From: Thalassotalea euphylliae
GTDB taxonomy: Bacteria; Pseudomonadota; Gammaproteobacteria; Enterobacterales; Alteromonadaceae
NCBI RefSeq assembly: GCF_003390375.1
Contig: NZ_QUOT01000001.1
Coordinates: 992,001 to 1,056,000, forward strand
Length of the DNA stretch: 64,000 nucleotides
Reading direction: 5' to 3'
Made by a program: the position numbers and the translations under genes. The notes beneath the pieces are model-generated. The model ran no database searches and had not been told where the DNA came from. It was given only the letters and a program-made list of their open reading frames with translations. Below, piece by piece: positions 17,362-26,448 of the stretch (its first letter is position 1; each line of letters starts with the position of its first letter).

Positions 17362-18324
17362 GTGTTTTTTGAAGGTTCAGAAAAAAAAGCCGAAATATTA
17401 GTTAACCCCAACACATTAAACTTGTTAATTGATATTGATAATGAATTTTGGGCAGCATTAGTCAATTGCTGTCATGCGCAGATTTTATCAAGCATTGAAA
17501 ACGAGCACTGCAAGGCATTCTTATTGTCGGAATCCAGCTTGTTTGTTTGGCATGATCGCATGCTTATTCTTACCTGTGGTGTTACCCAGTTAATTAACTC
17601 GGTGGATTACTTTGTTAAACACCAAGGCAAAGATGCCATTACGCATCTTATTTACCAGCGTAAAAACGAATATTTTGCGCAGGCGCAGCCAAGCTGTTTT
17701 GGTGATGATATTAAGCTGCTCGCCAGTCACTTTCCGGGTAAAGCCTATCGCTTTGGTGAAATGGATAGCCACCATAACTATGTGTTCCATCTCGATAACG
17801 ATTTTGTTGCCGACAAAAGCGACAAAACCTATGAGCTGCTGGCGTATCAAATTAGTGAACAAGCCTCGCAACATTTAACCCAACCAAATTTATCAGCTGA
17901 AGAGATTCGCGCTTATTTAAAAATCGACGAGCTATTACCGGGCTTTGCGATAGATGATTTCGTGTTTGAGCCTTACGGTTATTCACTCAATGCCATTAAA
18001 GGCCACGAGTATTTAACCATTCATGTTACGCCCCAAGCGGATAGTAGCTATATCTCGTTTGAATCAAACCTTAATTTGGTGTCACTTGCACCGCAAATTT
18101 TAGCGGTATTAGCGCCAGCGTCGTTTGATTTGATGAGCTTTAATGAAGCTGATTTTGCCGAGCAAATTCAGACAGCCATCCCCTCACAATACGTCAGTAA
18201 ATCGCTGGTGAGTAAAACCTTAACCAATGGCTACCTAGTCAACTTCGCCAACTTTATTTTACCGAGCGAGCAATTTTCAGCGCCAATTGAACTGGATATT
18301 TCAGGAGAAAACCATGCACTCTAA
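17362..18324 (+). CDS. speD: S-adenosylmethionine decarboxylase, eukaryotic-type
   Basis: The 320-aa pyruvoyl-dependent AdoMet decarboxylase supplies decarboxylated AdoMet as aminopropyl donor for SpeE. It is not the short bacterial SpeD but the form known from eukaryotes: the N-terminal FFEGSEK holds the Glu pair, LLSESS is the self-cleavage site (between E57 and S58, with S58 becoming pyruvoyl), TCGVT has C72, and GYSLN (S208) with LTIHVTPQADSSYISFESN (H221) matches the human processing Ser/His pair. Start is GTG at 17362 with GAGGG upstream. It overlaps speE by 11 nt, so the two are coupled. Recognition rests on these motifs; no search was run. Confidence 0.92.
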   Translation: MFFEGSEKKAEILVNPNTLNLLIDIDNEFWAALVNCCHAQILSSIENEHCKAFLLSESSLFVWHDRMLILTCGVTQLINSVDYFVKHQGKDAITHLIYQRKNEYFAQAQPSCFGDDIKLLASHFPGKAYRFGEMDSHHNYVFHLDNDFVADKSDKTYELLAYQISEQASQHLTQPNLSAEEIRAYLKIDELLPGFAIDDFVFEPYGYSLNAIKGHEYLTIHVTPQADSSYISFESNLNLVSLAPQILAVLAPASFDLMSFNEADFAEQIQTAIPSQYVSKSLVSKTLTNGYLVNFANFILPSEQFSAPIELDISGENHAL

Positions 18325-19177
18325 TTTATGGGTAGAAGAAAAATTTGAAGATTTCTTAGGGCTAAAATTTAAAGTCGAGAAAGTGCTATTTTCTGGCAAA
18401 AGTGAGTTCCAAACCGTTGATGTAGTGGAAACTAAAGGCCACGGTAAAATGCTACTAAATGACGGTTTAATCATGGTCACTGAACGTGATGAATTTGCCT
18501 ACCACGATATGATCACCCATGTACCTTTGTTTGTGCACCCTAACCCGAAAAATGTGCTGGTGATTGGCGGCGGTGATGGTGGTACCGCGCGTGAAGTGAT
18601 TCGTCATCCATCCGTTGAAAAATGTACTATGGTGGAAATTGACGGCATGGTGGTTGACGCCTGTAAAGCCCATATCCCACAAACTGCTGGTGCATTAGAC
18701 GATCCACGCATCAACCTAATTATTGGTGATGGCGTTAAGTTCGTACAAGAGACAAATGAAAAGTTCGACGTGATTATTGTCGATAGCACAGATCCTATCG
18801 GTCCTGCGCAGCCATTGTTTGGCGAAGCTTTTTACCGCGATGTATTTAGCTGCTTAACCGACGATGGCATTGTCGTTTCGCAAGGTGAGTCCTCATGGTA
18901 CGCTCTAGAAATTCAACAATCATTGCTGAAAGTGCTAAACGCAGTATTCCCAAATAACTACCTGTACAGCTTTAGCAACCTCACCTATCCAGGCGGTTTG
19001 TGGAGCTTTACTTTTGCGTCGAAGAAATACCACCCAGTTAACGACTTTAACCCAGCACGTGTAGCGGAAAGTGGCCTAGATTTTGACTATTACAACGCAG
19101 CACTACATAGCGCGGCTTTTGCCTTGCCAAGCTTTGCGCAAAAAGGATTGGCTGGCCTTATTTGCAATGGTAAATAG
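18314..19177 (+). CDS. speE: Spermidine synthase SpeE
   Basis: The 287-aa aminopropyltransferase moves the aminopropyl group from decarboxylated AdoMet to putrescine. Start is the ATG at 18314 with AGGAG six bases upstream, inside the end of speD. The Rossmann-type core shows VLVIGGGDGGTAREVIRH, the VEIDGMVVDACK motif and DVIIVDSTDPIGPAQPLF with the catalytic Asp; GLIMVTERDEFAYHDM is the substrate-binding N-terminal part. Length and motifs are standard for bacterial SpeE. Confidence 0.97.
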   Translation: MHSNLWVEEKFEDFLGLKFKVEKVLFSGKSEFQTVDVVETKGHGKMLLNDGLIMVTERDEFAYHDMITHVPLFVHPNPKNVLVIGGGDGGTAREVIRHPSVEKCTMVEIDGMVVDACKAHIPQTAGALDDPRINLIIGDGVKFVQETNEKFDVIIVDSTDPIGPAQPLFGEAFYRDVFSCLTDDGIVVSQGESSWYALEIQQSLLKVLNAVFPNNYLYSFSNLTYPGGLWSFTFASKKYHPVNDFNPARVAESGLDFDYYNAALHSAAFALPSFAQKGLAGLICNGK

Positions 19178-19237
19178 GGATAATGAGAAATAATCCGCCG
19201 CTAGGTATGTATTCACAAGTTAGCTAGCAAATAACGA

Positions 19238-19266
19238 ATAAGGGCACTCAAATGAATGCCCTTTTT
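19238..19266. terminator. Bidirectional terminator between speE and the TonB receptor
   Basis: AAGGGCA and TGCCCTT pair around a 10-nt loop, followed by TTTTATT and preceded by A-rich sequence, so it can act on both strands between these convergent genes. Confidence 0.75.
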
Positions 19267-19306
19267 ATTATCAATTTGTCTGGTTACTTTATTTTCCTCT
19301 AGGGCG

Positions 19307-21346
19307 TTAACCACCAAACTGAAAACGTACACCTGCATTAACGGTAAAACCATCGTTGCGTGACCAAATATCGGTTGTCCAGCGGCCACTAGGTGCTTGT
19401 GCTGGCAGCAGTAATGGATCTTCTTTGGTCTGTCGCACATTCAGCAGATTTTCCGCATTAACAAACCAACTCACCTTACCAATAGTAATTTGGCCCAACA
19501 AACCTAAATGCCAATAGGCATCACTGCGCTCGCGATATGGGTTGTTTTCAAGCGCTTGCGTACCGGTGTAATACGCCTCAAAACCGAGTAAATGGCTGCC
19601 GTGCTCTTCCCACATTATCACTAATCCAGTTGAATGCCGTGGCGTTAAGGTGATCGGTGAACGGCCTGATGTCAACAAATTAGGTTTAGTAGCATCGGTA
19701 TATAAATAACTACCAGTAAATTTAATGTCGTGCCAGCGATAACGCAGCAGCAGTTCTGCACCACTAATGCGGCTCTCACCTTGTGCATTAACTATCGCAA
19801 CTTGTTTACCACTATTATCTTCAACATCAGCCTGTAAATTATTGAGAGTCGCTAGTTCAGTAACATTATCAATATGAGAAGCAAAGAAAGTAACGCTAGT
19901 TTCGATGTCACCAAGCGCATAGCTAACATCTATTGACGCAGTTGACGCTTGCTCTTCTTCAAGATCGGTCAATGGTGCTAAACGCGACAGCCCAGTTTCA
20001 TCAATATCTTCGATAAATGGTGTTGGTGCGTAAAAGCCTTGACCGAAAGCACCGCGAATCGTCCAATTATCAGGGCTATAAAGCACAGAAATTCTCGGGC
20101 TAAATTGAGTGCCATATTCACTGTGCCAATCTGCTCTAGCGCTCAGTGATAGCGCAAGCTCGTCACTGGCATCATAATCTAGTTGCGTAAATAAACCGGG
20201 GACATCGTAGGTGTAGTTAAATTCAGAGAATGTTTCTGAATCAAATTGCTCTGACTGAAACGCCGCGCCAATGAGCCATGCCGCTTGATCGCCATAACCT
20301 GAAACACTGGACTCAATTAAGTAGCTTTGATGAGAATCGTCTTCAAACACAGTGCCGTATTGATGCTCATGATCTTGATTCATTGCCGAGCCACGCACAT
20401 TTAAGTTCAATGTTTCAGTTAGCGGTGCGTCATAAATAAAGCCAAGATCGGTGCGCACAGTGTCTTGATCTTGCGCAAACGGATTTCCATCTGGCGCAGT
20501 CGCACCCTCGCGCGTGCCACCTGTACGCTGCTCTTTCATCGCCCCTAAGGTTAAGTAAAGGTTGGCACCATCCTCCCCTTGCCAGTAAAAACGCGGACGT
20601 ACTGTCGCGCGGTCATAACCAGCCATATCAATCCAACCATCATCGTCGAGATCTTCTTCTTTTTGATGGTGAACGCCAGCAGTTACCGAAGCACTTAGCG
20701 TATCTGTTATAGGTGACGCAAAATAAGAGGTAATATCTTGTCCATCTTTTGAGGTTAAATTGACGAGTACCTCTCCCTCGACCTCGCCCTCTCTATTATG
20801 GCTAGGCGTTCGTGAAATTAAGTTGATCACACCACCTAGTGCGGAACCACCATAAAGCGACGACGCAGAGCCTTTGATAATTTCAACGTTCGCTAAATCT
20901 GTTGGGAGGATTTGTAATAAGCCGATAGACGCTGTTTGCCCGCCATATAGCGGCAAACCGTCACTGAGCAATTGTGTGTAACGTCCATATAAACCTTGCA
21001 AGCGAATATTGGCGCTACCAAGCGCTGGCGATGTGGTTTGCACACGCACTCCGCCAGTTTCAGCCACTAACATGGAAATATTGCCCGGACGCATTAGTGC
21101 TTTTTCTTGCACTTCTTCGCCATTTATCACTTCGGTTCGAGTGGCGGATTCAGTGACAATACGCCCTAAGCGGGAAGCGGTCACTTGAATACGTTCTACT
21201 CCGTTATCTGAATGGTCATGATGGTGATGACCACTTTCTTCTTGGTGGCGGTTATGTTCTTTGTGTTCGCCATGTTTTTCACTGGCGATTGATATGGCTG
21301 GCAACATCGCGACAGCAATGGCTAGGCTAATTTTATTCAAAAGCAT
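19307..21346 (-). CDS. TonB-dependent outer-membrane receptor with His-rich N-terminus
   Basis: 679 aa from the ATG at 21346 (GAGGTAAAA just upstream); a longer frame to 21403 lacks that signal. Residues 1-22 are a signal peptide (LLNKISLAIAVAMLPAISIAS). A His-rich segment follows, with HHHHDHSD, then the TonB box region ERIQVTASRLGRI, the plug domain (LLSDGLPLYGG, GSASSLYGGSALGGVINLI) and a 22-strand barrel ending in FRFQFGG. The His-rich leader recalls zinc receptors of the ZnuD type, so a metal ion is the likely substrate, but this is inference. It lies 184 bp after a Cys-rich exported protein read on the same strand. Confidence 0.92.
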   Translation of the reverse strand: MLLNKISLAIAVAMLPAISIASEKHGEHKEHNRHQEESGHHHHDHSDNGVERIQVTASRLGRIVTESATRTEVINGEEVQEKALMRPGNISMLVAETGGVRVQTTSPALGSANIRLQGLYGRYTQLLSDGLPLYGGQTASIGLLQILPTDLANVEIIKGSASSLYGGSALGGVINLISRTPSHNREGEVEGEVLVNLTSKDGQDITSYFASPITDTLSASVTAGVHHQKEEDLDDDGWIDMAGYDRATVRPRFYWQGEDGANLYLTLGAMKEQRTGGTREGATAPDGNPFAQDQDTVRTDLGFIYDAPLTETLNLNVRGSAMNQDHEHQYGTVFEDDSHQSYLIESSVSGYGDQAAWLIGAAFQSEQFDSETFSEFNYTYDVPGLFTQLDYDASDELALSLSARADWHSEYGTQFSPRISVLYSPDNWTIRGAFGQGFYAPTPFIEDIDETGLSRLAPLTDLEEEQASTASIDVSYALGDIETSVTFFASHIDNVTELATLNNLQADVEDNSGKQVAIVNAQGESRISGAELLLRYRWHDIKFTGSYLYTDATKPNLLTSGRSPITLTPRHSTGLVIMWEEHGSHLLGFEAYYTGTQALENNPYRERSDAYWHLGLLGQITIGKVSWFVNAENLLNVRQTKEDPLLLPAQAPSGRWTTDIWSRNDGFTVNAGVRFQFGG

Positions 21347-21529
21347 TTTTACCTCGTGAATGCTTAGGTACTTAACGGGGCTTGCGTGTAAAGAGTTGCT
21401 CATGGCAACAAAGCACGTCTTTTAGTGTTTAATGATTAAAGATTTGGGCGCAAAGCCGTTTCTAGCTATTCACTCCAAGCTATTTATTCAAAGCTATTTG
21501 GGAGATATGCCAAAGCTTGCGCAAAAGTT

Positions 21530-22045
21530 TTAAGCGGCGCTTATCGGCGGGCGATAAAGCGAATTAGATATAAAATAGGTATGTGTAAACTGATAACTGT
21601 AAATAGGATTGGTAAGAAAAACAGGTGCTGGACTGCCAATAAAAGCCGTTAAATAAAGAGGTGCTGAGCACATACTGCCAGCACAAATACAGGAACCGTC
21701 ACTACAATCGACATTGCAGCTTGGCTCACAATTCCCGTCGCAGCAGTCACTGTGTTGTTCATTGTCGGTTTTTTCGTGTTCTGGCCGTTCTGTGTCTAAC
21801 TCTTTGGTATGAGCTAAGTCATTGTTTAACTTAACCGAAGCGAGAACCGTTTGTGTGTCGCCTGCTGTCTTGTCACTGGCGACAATGAGATCAGCAGTGG
21901 CTAGTGGATCAGCATTAGATGTATCAACACTAGATGTATCAACACTCAAGAAGTCATCAACCACAACAGTCTGCACTGCTGCCTGAGCGACAAAAGCAAA
22001 CAATAACAGTAAGATGACAAAAACTCTAAATGACGAGTGATACAT
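21530..22045 (-). CDS. Exported Cys-rich protein, probably metal-related
   Basis: The 171-aa product has a signal peptide at ~1-23 (FVILLLLFAFVAQAA) and an acidic Asp/Thr-rich middle. Residues ~98-127 hold a cluster of about ten cysteines (DCCDGNCEPSCNVDCSDG, then SCICAGSMCS), then a tail with LYRPPISAA. Such short proteins with a central Cys cluster occur before TonB receptors for metals in Alteromonadales, so a periplasmic metal-binding role is plausible. Family not recognised. It probably shares a transcript with the receptor downstream. Confidence 0.75.
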   Translation of the reverse strand: MYHSSFRVFVILLLLFAFVAQAAVQTVVVDDFLSVDTSSVDTSNADPLATADLIVASDKTAGDTQTVLASVKLNNDLAHTKELDTERPEHEKTDNEQHSDCCDGNCEPSCNVDCSDGSCICAGSMCSAPLYLTAFIGSPAPVFLTNPIYSYQFTHTYFISNSLYRPPISAA

Positions 22046-22400
22046 AAAATTCTCAAAATAATAGCGCTGTATATTCTAGTGCCAAGCTTTTATAAAAGGA
22101 ATGGCTGGTGCAAATTTATGTACTGACCCTCGTTAAAATCGTCGTTTCTGTCATCACCCTTGTGACGATTTTCGTATTTACCGTTATCTGTTTTTTTACA
22201 GTCACCGTTTCTACACTCAGTTCGCAGCAATAATCCCTTGGCTTTTAATTGGCTAAAATGCTATCATGCCGCGCCTTTTTATTCTGGCTAAGATTTAAGC
22301 TTGGTTAACACTAGGTTTAAGTTGGTTAAATTAAAAGGTTTTCAGGTTGTTCTTGGTCGCAAAGAACAACAAATTTTGACTTATTAATAGAGTATTTATC
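22046..22400. other. Intergenic region holding the rplY promoter and leader
   Basis: 355 bp between divergent genes. A plausible sigma-70 promoter for rplY is TTGGCT at 22238-22243, 18 bp, then TATCAT at 22262-22267, followed by a GC-rich discriminator. The leader then holds the hairpin at 22346-22370. The promoter of the Cys-rich gene should lie in the left part; I cannot place it. Confidence 0.5.
22346..22370 (+). promoter_or_regulatory. Leader hairpin upstream of rplY
   Basis: A perfect 9-bp stem, GTTGTTCTT and AAGAACAAC, around a 7-nt loop, ending 30 nt before the rplY ATG. There is no T-run right after it, so it is not an obvious terminator. It could be an autoregulatory site for L25 or an mRNA-stabilising structure. 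Confidence 0.45.
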
Positions 22401-23015
22401 ATGACTGATTTATTTACTTTGGATGCTGAAGTACGTACTGACCTAGGGAAAGGTGCGAGCCGCCGCCTACGTCACGCGAACAAAGTTCCAGCTATCCTTT
22501 ACGGTGAAGGCAAAGAGCCTGTATCTTTAACACTTGCTCACAACAAAGTATTCCGTGCGCAAGAAGAAGAAGCATTCTACTCTCACGTATTAACGTTAAA
22601 CGTTGACGGTGAAAAAGTTGAGTGTTTATTAAAAGACATGCAACGTCACCCTTACAAGCCGCTAGTAATGCACATGGACTTCATGCGTATTGATGCTACA
22701 CACGCTGTACACACTAACGTTCCAGTTCACTTCTTAAACGAAGAAGCTGCTGCGAAGAAAGGTGGTTCTGTTGCTCACCACATCGCTGAAATCGCAATTA
22801 CTTGTTTACCAGGTAACTTACCAGAGTTCATCGAAGTTGATTGTGCAGACTTAGAAGTTGGTCAAACTCTTCACCTATCTGACGTTAAATTCCCAGAAGG
22901 CGTTACTTCTGACGAATTAGCTAAAGGTGAAAGCCACGACCAAGCTGTTGTTACATTAAACGCTCCTAAAGGCGGTAACGACGAAGCTGCTGAAGAAGAA
23001 GCGACTGAAGAGTAA
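22401..23015 (+). CDS. rplY: 50S ribosomal protein L25, long (Ctc) form
   Basis: 204 aa. The N-terminal ~95 residues are the 5S-rRNA-binding L25 domain (LGKGASRRLRHANKVPAILYG); the rest is the beta-rich TL5/Ctc C-terminal domain (FMRIDATHAVHTNVPVHFLN), then an acidic tail. E. coli L25 has only the first domain, so this is the long form found in many bacteria. It lies 15 bp upstream of pth on the same strand, as is common in gammaproteobacteria. Confidence 0.97.
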   Translation: MTDLFTLDAEVRTDLGKGASRRLRHANKVPAILYGEGKEPVSLTLAHNKVFRAQEEEAFYSHVLTLNVDGEKVECLLKDMQRHPYKPLVMHMDFMRIDATHAVHTNVPVHFLNEEAAAKKGGSVAHHIAEIAITCLPGNLPEFIEVDCADLEVGQTLHLSDVKFPEGVTSDELAKGESHDQAVVTLNAPKGGNDEAAEEEATEE

Positions 23016-23030
23016 TCATAACGTTCGTTT

Positions 23031-23615
23031 ATGACTATTCAATTAGTTGTGGGGCTGGGTAATCCCGGCCCTGAATACACAAAAACTCGCCATAACGCTG
23101 GCGTCTGGTTCGTCGAAGAACTTGCTCGCATCCATAACATCTCCTTAAAACCCGAAAAGAAATATGCTGGCCTGTATGGCAAAGGGCAAATTGCGGGTCA
23201 ACTTGTTCATTTACTTATTCCAACCACTTTTATGAATCGCAGTGGTCAAGCCGTGGCACCGTTGGCGAATTTTTTCAAAATTCCCGTTAGCGAAATGCTG
23301 GTAGCACACGATGAAATGGACATGTCACCGGGAGTTTGTAAAATAAAAATGGGTGGTGGCCATGGTGGTCATAATGGCTTACGAGACATTATCGCCAGAA
23401 TGGCAAATAATAAAGATTTCTACCGTTTGCGCATTGGTATTGGTCACCCTGGCCATAAAGACCGCGTAACCGGACACGTACTTGGCAAAGCACCTGCTGC
23501 CGAGCAAACGTTAATTGATCAAGCGGTTGATGAAGCAAGCCGCTGCTTTGAAATTTGGCTAAAAGACGATTTAAAGAAAGCACAAAATCGCTTACACAGC
23601 TTTAAAGCTGCTTAG
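23031..23615 (+). CDS. pth: Peptidyl-tRNA hydrolase
   Basis: The 194-aa enzyme frees tRNA from peptidyl-tRNA that has dropped off the ribosome. Signatures are VGLGNPGPEYTKTRHNAG with the catalytic His, TFMNRSGQAV, and the HDEMDM and GGGHGGHNGLRDI segments. Length is standard. It lies between rplY and ychF, matching the conserved pth-ychF pairing. Confidence 0.97.
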   Translation: MTIQLVVGLGNPGPEYTKTRHNAGVWFVEELARIHNISLKPEKKYAGLYGKGQIAGQLVHLLIPTTFMNRSGQAVAPLANFFKIPVSEMLVAHDEMDMSPGVCKIKMGGGHGGHNGLRDIIARMANNKDFYRLRIGIGHPGHKDRVTGHVLGKAPAAEQTLIDQAVDEASRCFEIWLKDDLKKAQNRLHSFKAA

Positions 23616-23695
23616 TTCGGCTTTCTAGTGTTAGCCAAAAGCACTGACAAAAATTAATTTGCCGCACATCGGCGATAACGAGATAGGAAAAAATC

Positions 23696-24787
23696 ATGGG
23701 TTTTAAATGTGGTATTGTTGGTTTACCAAACGTAGGTAAATCTACTTTGTTCAACGCATTAACAAAAGCGGGTATTGAAGCGGCGAACTTCCCGTTCTGT
23801 ACCATCGAACCTAACACGGGTGTGGTACCTGTGCCAGATCCTCGCTTAGATCAAATCGCCAAAATTGTTAACCCTGAGCGCGTTATCGCAACCACTATGG
23901 AATTTGTTGATATTGCTGGTCTGGTTGCTGGTGCATCAAAAGGTGAAGGTTTAGGTAACAAGTTCTTAGCCAACATTCGTGAAACCGATGCGATTGGCCA
24001 TGTGGTACGTTGTTTTGAAAACGAAAACATTGTTCACGTTTCGGGTAAAGTTAGCCCAAGCAGCGATATTGACGTAATCAATACAGAATTAGCCCTTGCT
24101 GATATGGACACGGCTGAGCGTGCTCTACAAAAACAAGCGAAAAAAGCCAAAGGTGGCGACAAAGACGCTAAATTCGAAGTACCTGTGCTAGAGAAAATCT
24201 TAGCGCACGTAGAAGAAGGCGAAATGATCCGCTCACTAGAGCTAACAAAAGAAGAGTTAGCTGCCGTTAAATACCTTAACTTCTTAACCGTTAAGCCAAC
24301 TATGTACATTGCCAACGTTAATGACGATGGTTTTGAAAATAACCCATACCTTGATGAAGTTCGTGAAATTGCCGCCAAAGAAGGTGCCGTGGTAGTACCT
24401 GTATGTGCAGAAATTGAGGGTGAACTTTCGGAAATGGACGAAGAAGATCGCGAGATCTTCATGGAAGAAATGGGCTTAACTGAGCCAGGTTTAAATCGCG
24501 TAATCAACTCTGGTTACGGTTTATTGAGCTTACAAACTTACTTCACCGCTGGTGTTAAAGAAGTACGCGCTTGGACTGTGAAGCAAAATGCCACTGCCCC
24601 ACAAGCAGCTGGTGTAATTCACACTGACTTTGAGAAAGGTTTTATCCGCGCTGAAGTTGTCGGTTTTGACGACTTTATCGAAAACAATGGTGAGTCAGGC
24701 GCGAAAGAAGCAGGTAAATGGCGCTTAGAAGGTAAAGACTACCTTGTAAAAGATGGTGATGTTGTTCACTTTAGATTTAACGTTTAA
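23696..24787 (+). CDS. ychF: Redox-regulated ATPase YchF
   Basis: 363-aa OBG-family P-loop protein that prefers ATP and associates with ribosomes. Residues 1-20 give GIVGLPNVGKSTLFNAL (Walker A), then FVDIAGLVAGASKGEGLGN (G3). A coiled-coil arm follows near 120-200, and the C-terminal TGS domain has LLSLQTYFTAGVKEVRAWT and ends GDVVHFRFNV. It follows pth by 80 bp and is closed by the terminator at 24838. Confidence 0.97.
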   Translation: MGFKCGIVGLPNVGKSTLFNALTKAGIEAANFPFCTIEPNTGVVPVPDPRLDQIAKIVNPERVIATTMEFVDIAGLVAGASKGEGLGNKFLANIRETDAIGHVVRCFENENIVHVSGKVSPSSDIDVINTELALADMDTAERALQKQAKKAKGGDKDAKFEVPVLEKILAHVEEGEMIRSLELTKEELAAVKYLNFLTVKPTMYIANVNDDGFENNPYLDEVREIAAKEGAVVVPVCAEIEGELSEMDEEDREIFMEEMGLTEPGLNRVINSGYGLLSLQTYFTAGVKEVRAWTVKQNATAPQAAGVIHTDFEKGFIRAEVVGFDDFIENNGESGAKEAGKWRLEGKDYLVKDGDVVHFRFNV

Positions 24788-24837
24788 ACCTACGTTAACT
24801 AAATGCTTAATCTGGCGTTTATCTTAATGATTGAAGA

Positions 24838-24861
24838 AGGAGCCTAATGGCTCCTTTTTTC
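24838..24861 (+). terminator. Intrinsic terminator after ychF
   Basis: AGGAGCC and GGCTCCT around a 4-nt loop, then a run of six T. A textbook Rho-independent terminator 50 bp after the ychF stop. Confidence 0.9.
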
Positions 24862-25331
24862 TTTTCAGTATTTGATCAACTCACTCTCTATTTGCCATAA
24901 CCTTAAAGCTTTAAAAAAGCACCTGCTTATACCTGTTTATATAACTGCTTATTTACATCCGCGTATATGAATACAAATCACAGGCTAAGAACAAGCTGCG
25001 AGCAGACATAGATTATTGATAGCTAAAAGTGGCTAATGCAGCGATTGCTCTTCTAATACTAGTTTTACCATTACTTCGTTAAATATACCGGTGCTTTAAC
25101 TCTAGCTTCTTAACTCATCTCTTTTAACTGTGCAGTGATACTTCTAAAATATAAAAACAAATAACGCGTTAAATTGGTCGTAAAAACATGCTTCTCGCGT
25201 AGTAATTAAACGCCTTGTTGGTAATTTGTCCAAACAAACCAAAGTAGTCATATTTTTGCAAAAAAACGGTTGACGCGCTGCAATCAGATTTGCATAATAC
25301 GCGCCACTTGCTGAGAGGCAAGATTGTAAAT
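24862..25331. other. Intergenic region before the tRNA array
   Basis: About 470 bp of AT-rich sequence with no gene that I can see. It ends with the tRNA promoter at 25270-25298. Confidence 0.5.
25270..25298 (+). promoter_or_regulatory. Promoter of the tRNA array
   Basis: TTGACG at 25270-25275, a 17-bp spacer, and CATAAT at 25293-25298, followed by ACGCGCC, a GC-rich discriminator typical of stringently controlled stable-RNA promoters. It lies 33 bp before the first tRNA. Confidence 0.8.
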
Positions 25332-25408
25332 GGCTACATAGCTCAGCTGGTTAGAGCACATCACTCATAATGATGGGGTCCCAAGTTCAAATCTCGGTGT
25401 AGCCACCA
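25332..25408 (+). tRNA. tRNA-Met(CAT), elongator
   Basis: 77 nt including encoded CCA. Anticodon loop CTCATAA, 7-bp acceptor stem GGCTACA with TGTAGCC, T-loop TTCAAAT. It matches elongator tRNA-Met of the E. coli metT type rather than initiator tRNA. Confidence 0.95.
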
Positions 25409-25416
25409 TTTACAAT

Positions 25417-25501
<85 letters not shown>

Positions 25502-25543
25502 TTTTAATAACAGGCTGTCTGTTATTAAAATATGAAACATCGT

Positions 25544-25618
25544 TGGGGTATAGCCAAGCGGTAAGGCAGCGGGTTTTGATCCCGTCATTCTCAGGTTCAA
25601 ATCCTGATACCCCAGCCA
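25544..25618 (+). tRNA. tRNA-Gln(TTG)
   Basis: 75 nt with encoded CCA. Anticodon loop TTTTGAT, acceptor stem TGGGGTA with TACCCCA. The copies at 25679, 26234 and 26596 appear identical. Confidence 0.95.
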
Positions 25619-25678
25619 CTTTCATAGCCTAGGCTAAAGTTGTGGTGAGTATAAATCATCGATGTTTGCCCTTAAGAT

Positions 25679-25753
25679 TGGGGTATAGCCAAGCGGTAAG
25701 GCAGCGGGTTTTGATCCCGTCATTCTCAGGTTCAAATCCTGATACCCCAGCCA
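25679..25753 (+). tRNA. tRNA-Gln(TTG)
   Basis: 75 nt with encoded CCA, same sequence as the preceding Gln gene. Anticodon TTG. Confidence 0.95.
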
Positions 25754-25818
25754 ATCTTAAGAAACAGCATGAAATCATGCGAGAGCGGTAACTCTATAAA
25801 AATACAATATTACTAAAT

Positions 25819-25903
<85 letters not shown>

Positions 25904-25957
25904 TTTAGTAGAACCTTTCACTTATCTTTATGCACTAAAGAAGTGAAAGTTGTAAAT

Positions 25958-26034
25958 GGCTACATAGCTCAGCTGGTTAGAGCACATCACTCATAATGAT
26001 GGGGTCCCAAGTTCAAATCTCGGTGTAGCCACCA
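25958..26034 (+). tRNA. tRNA-Met(CAT), elongator
   Basis: 77 nt with encoded CCA, same sequence as the gene at 25332, including the flanking TGTAAAT. Confidence 0.95.
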
Positions 26035-26098
26035 TTTACAAATGAGTGTTGAATGTAGCACAAGAGCGGCGGCTCTATAATAACGACAACTTTTCAAT

Positions 26099-26183
<85 letters not shown>

Positions 26184-26233
26184 TTGAAAAACTAGTAATG
26201 TCGTTCAGATATTACAAATCATCTCAATATGAT

Positions 26234-26308
26234 TGGGGTATAGCCAAGCGGTAAGGCAGCGGGTTTTGATCCCGTCATTCTCAGGTTCAAATCCTGATAC
26301 CCCAGCCA
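26234..26308 (+). tRNA. tRNA-Gln(TTG)
   Basis: 75 nt with encoded CCA, same sequence as the other Gln copies. It belongs to the duplicated unit (about 26135-26370, repeated at about 26500-26730). Confidence 0.95.
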
Positions 26309-26448
26309 ACTTTCTCTACATACTTTCCAGTAATTAAATTCCAAAAAAATTACTCGGTTAAATAATTGCCCAAATGCAATACCTATATCGGTATTCCGTT
26401 TATTCGTACATTATTAATTTGATAACATTACTTGTTTGATATTGCCTT

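Noticed and set aside
21347..21403. Longer start for the TonB receptor
   Set aside because: It would bury the signal peptide; GAGG precedes the internal ATG at 21346.
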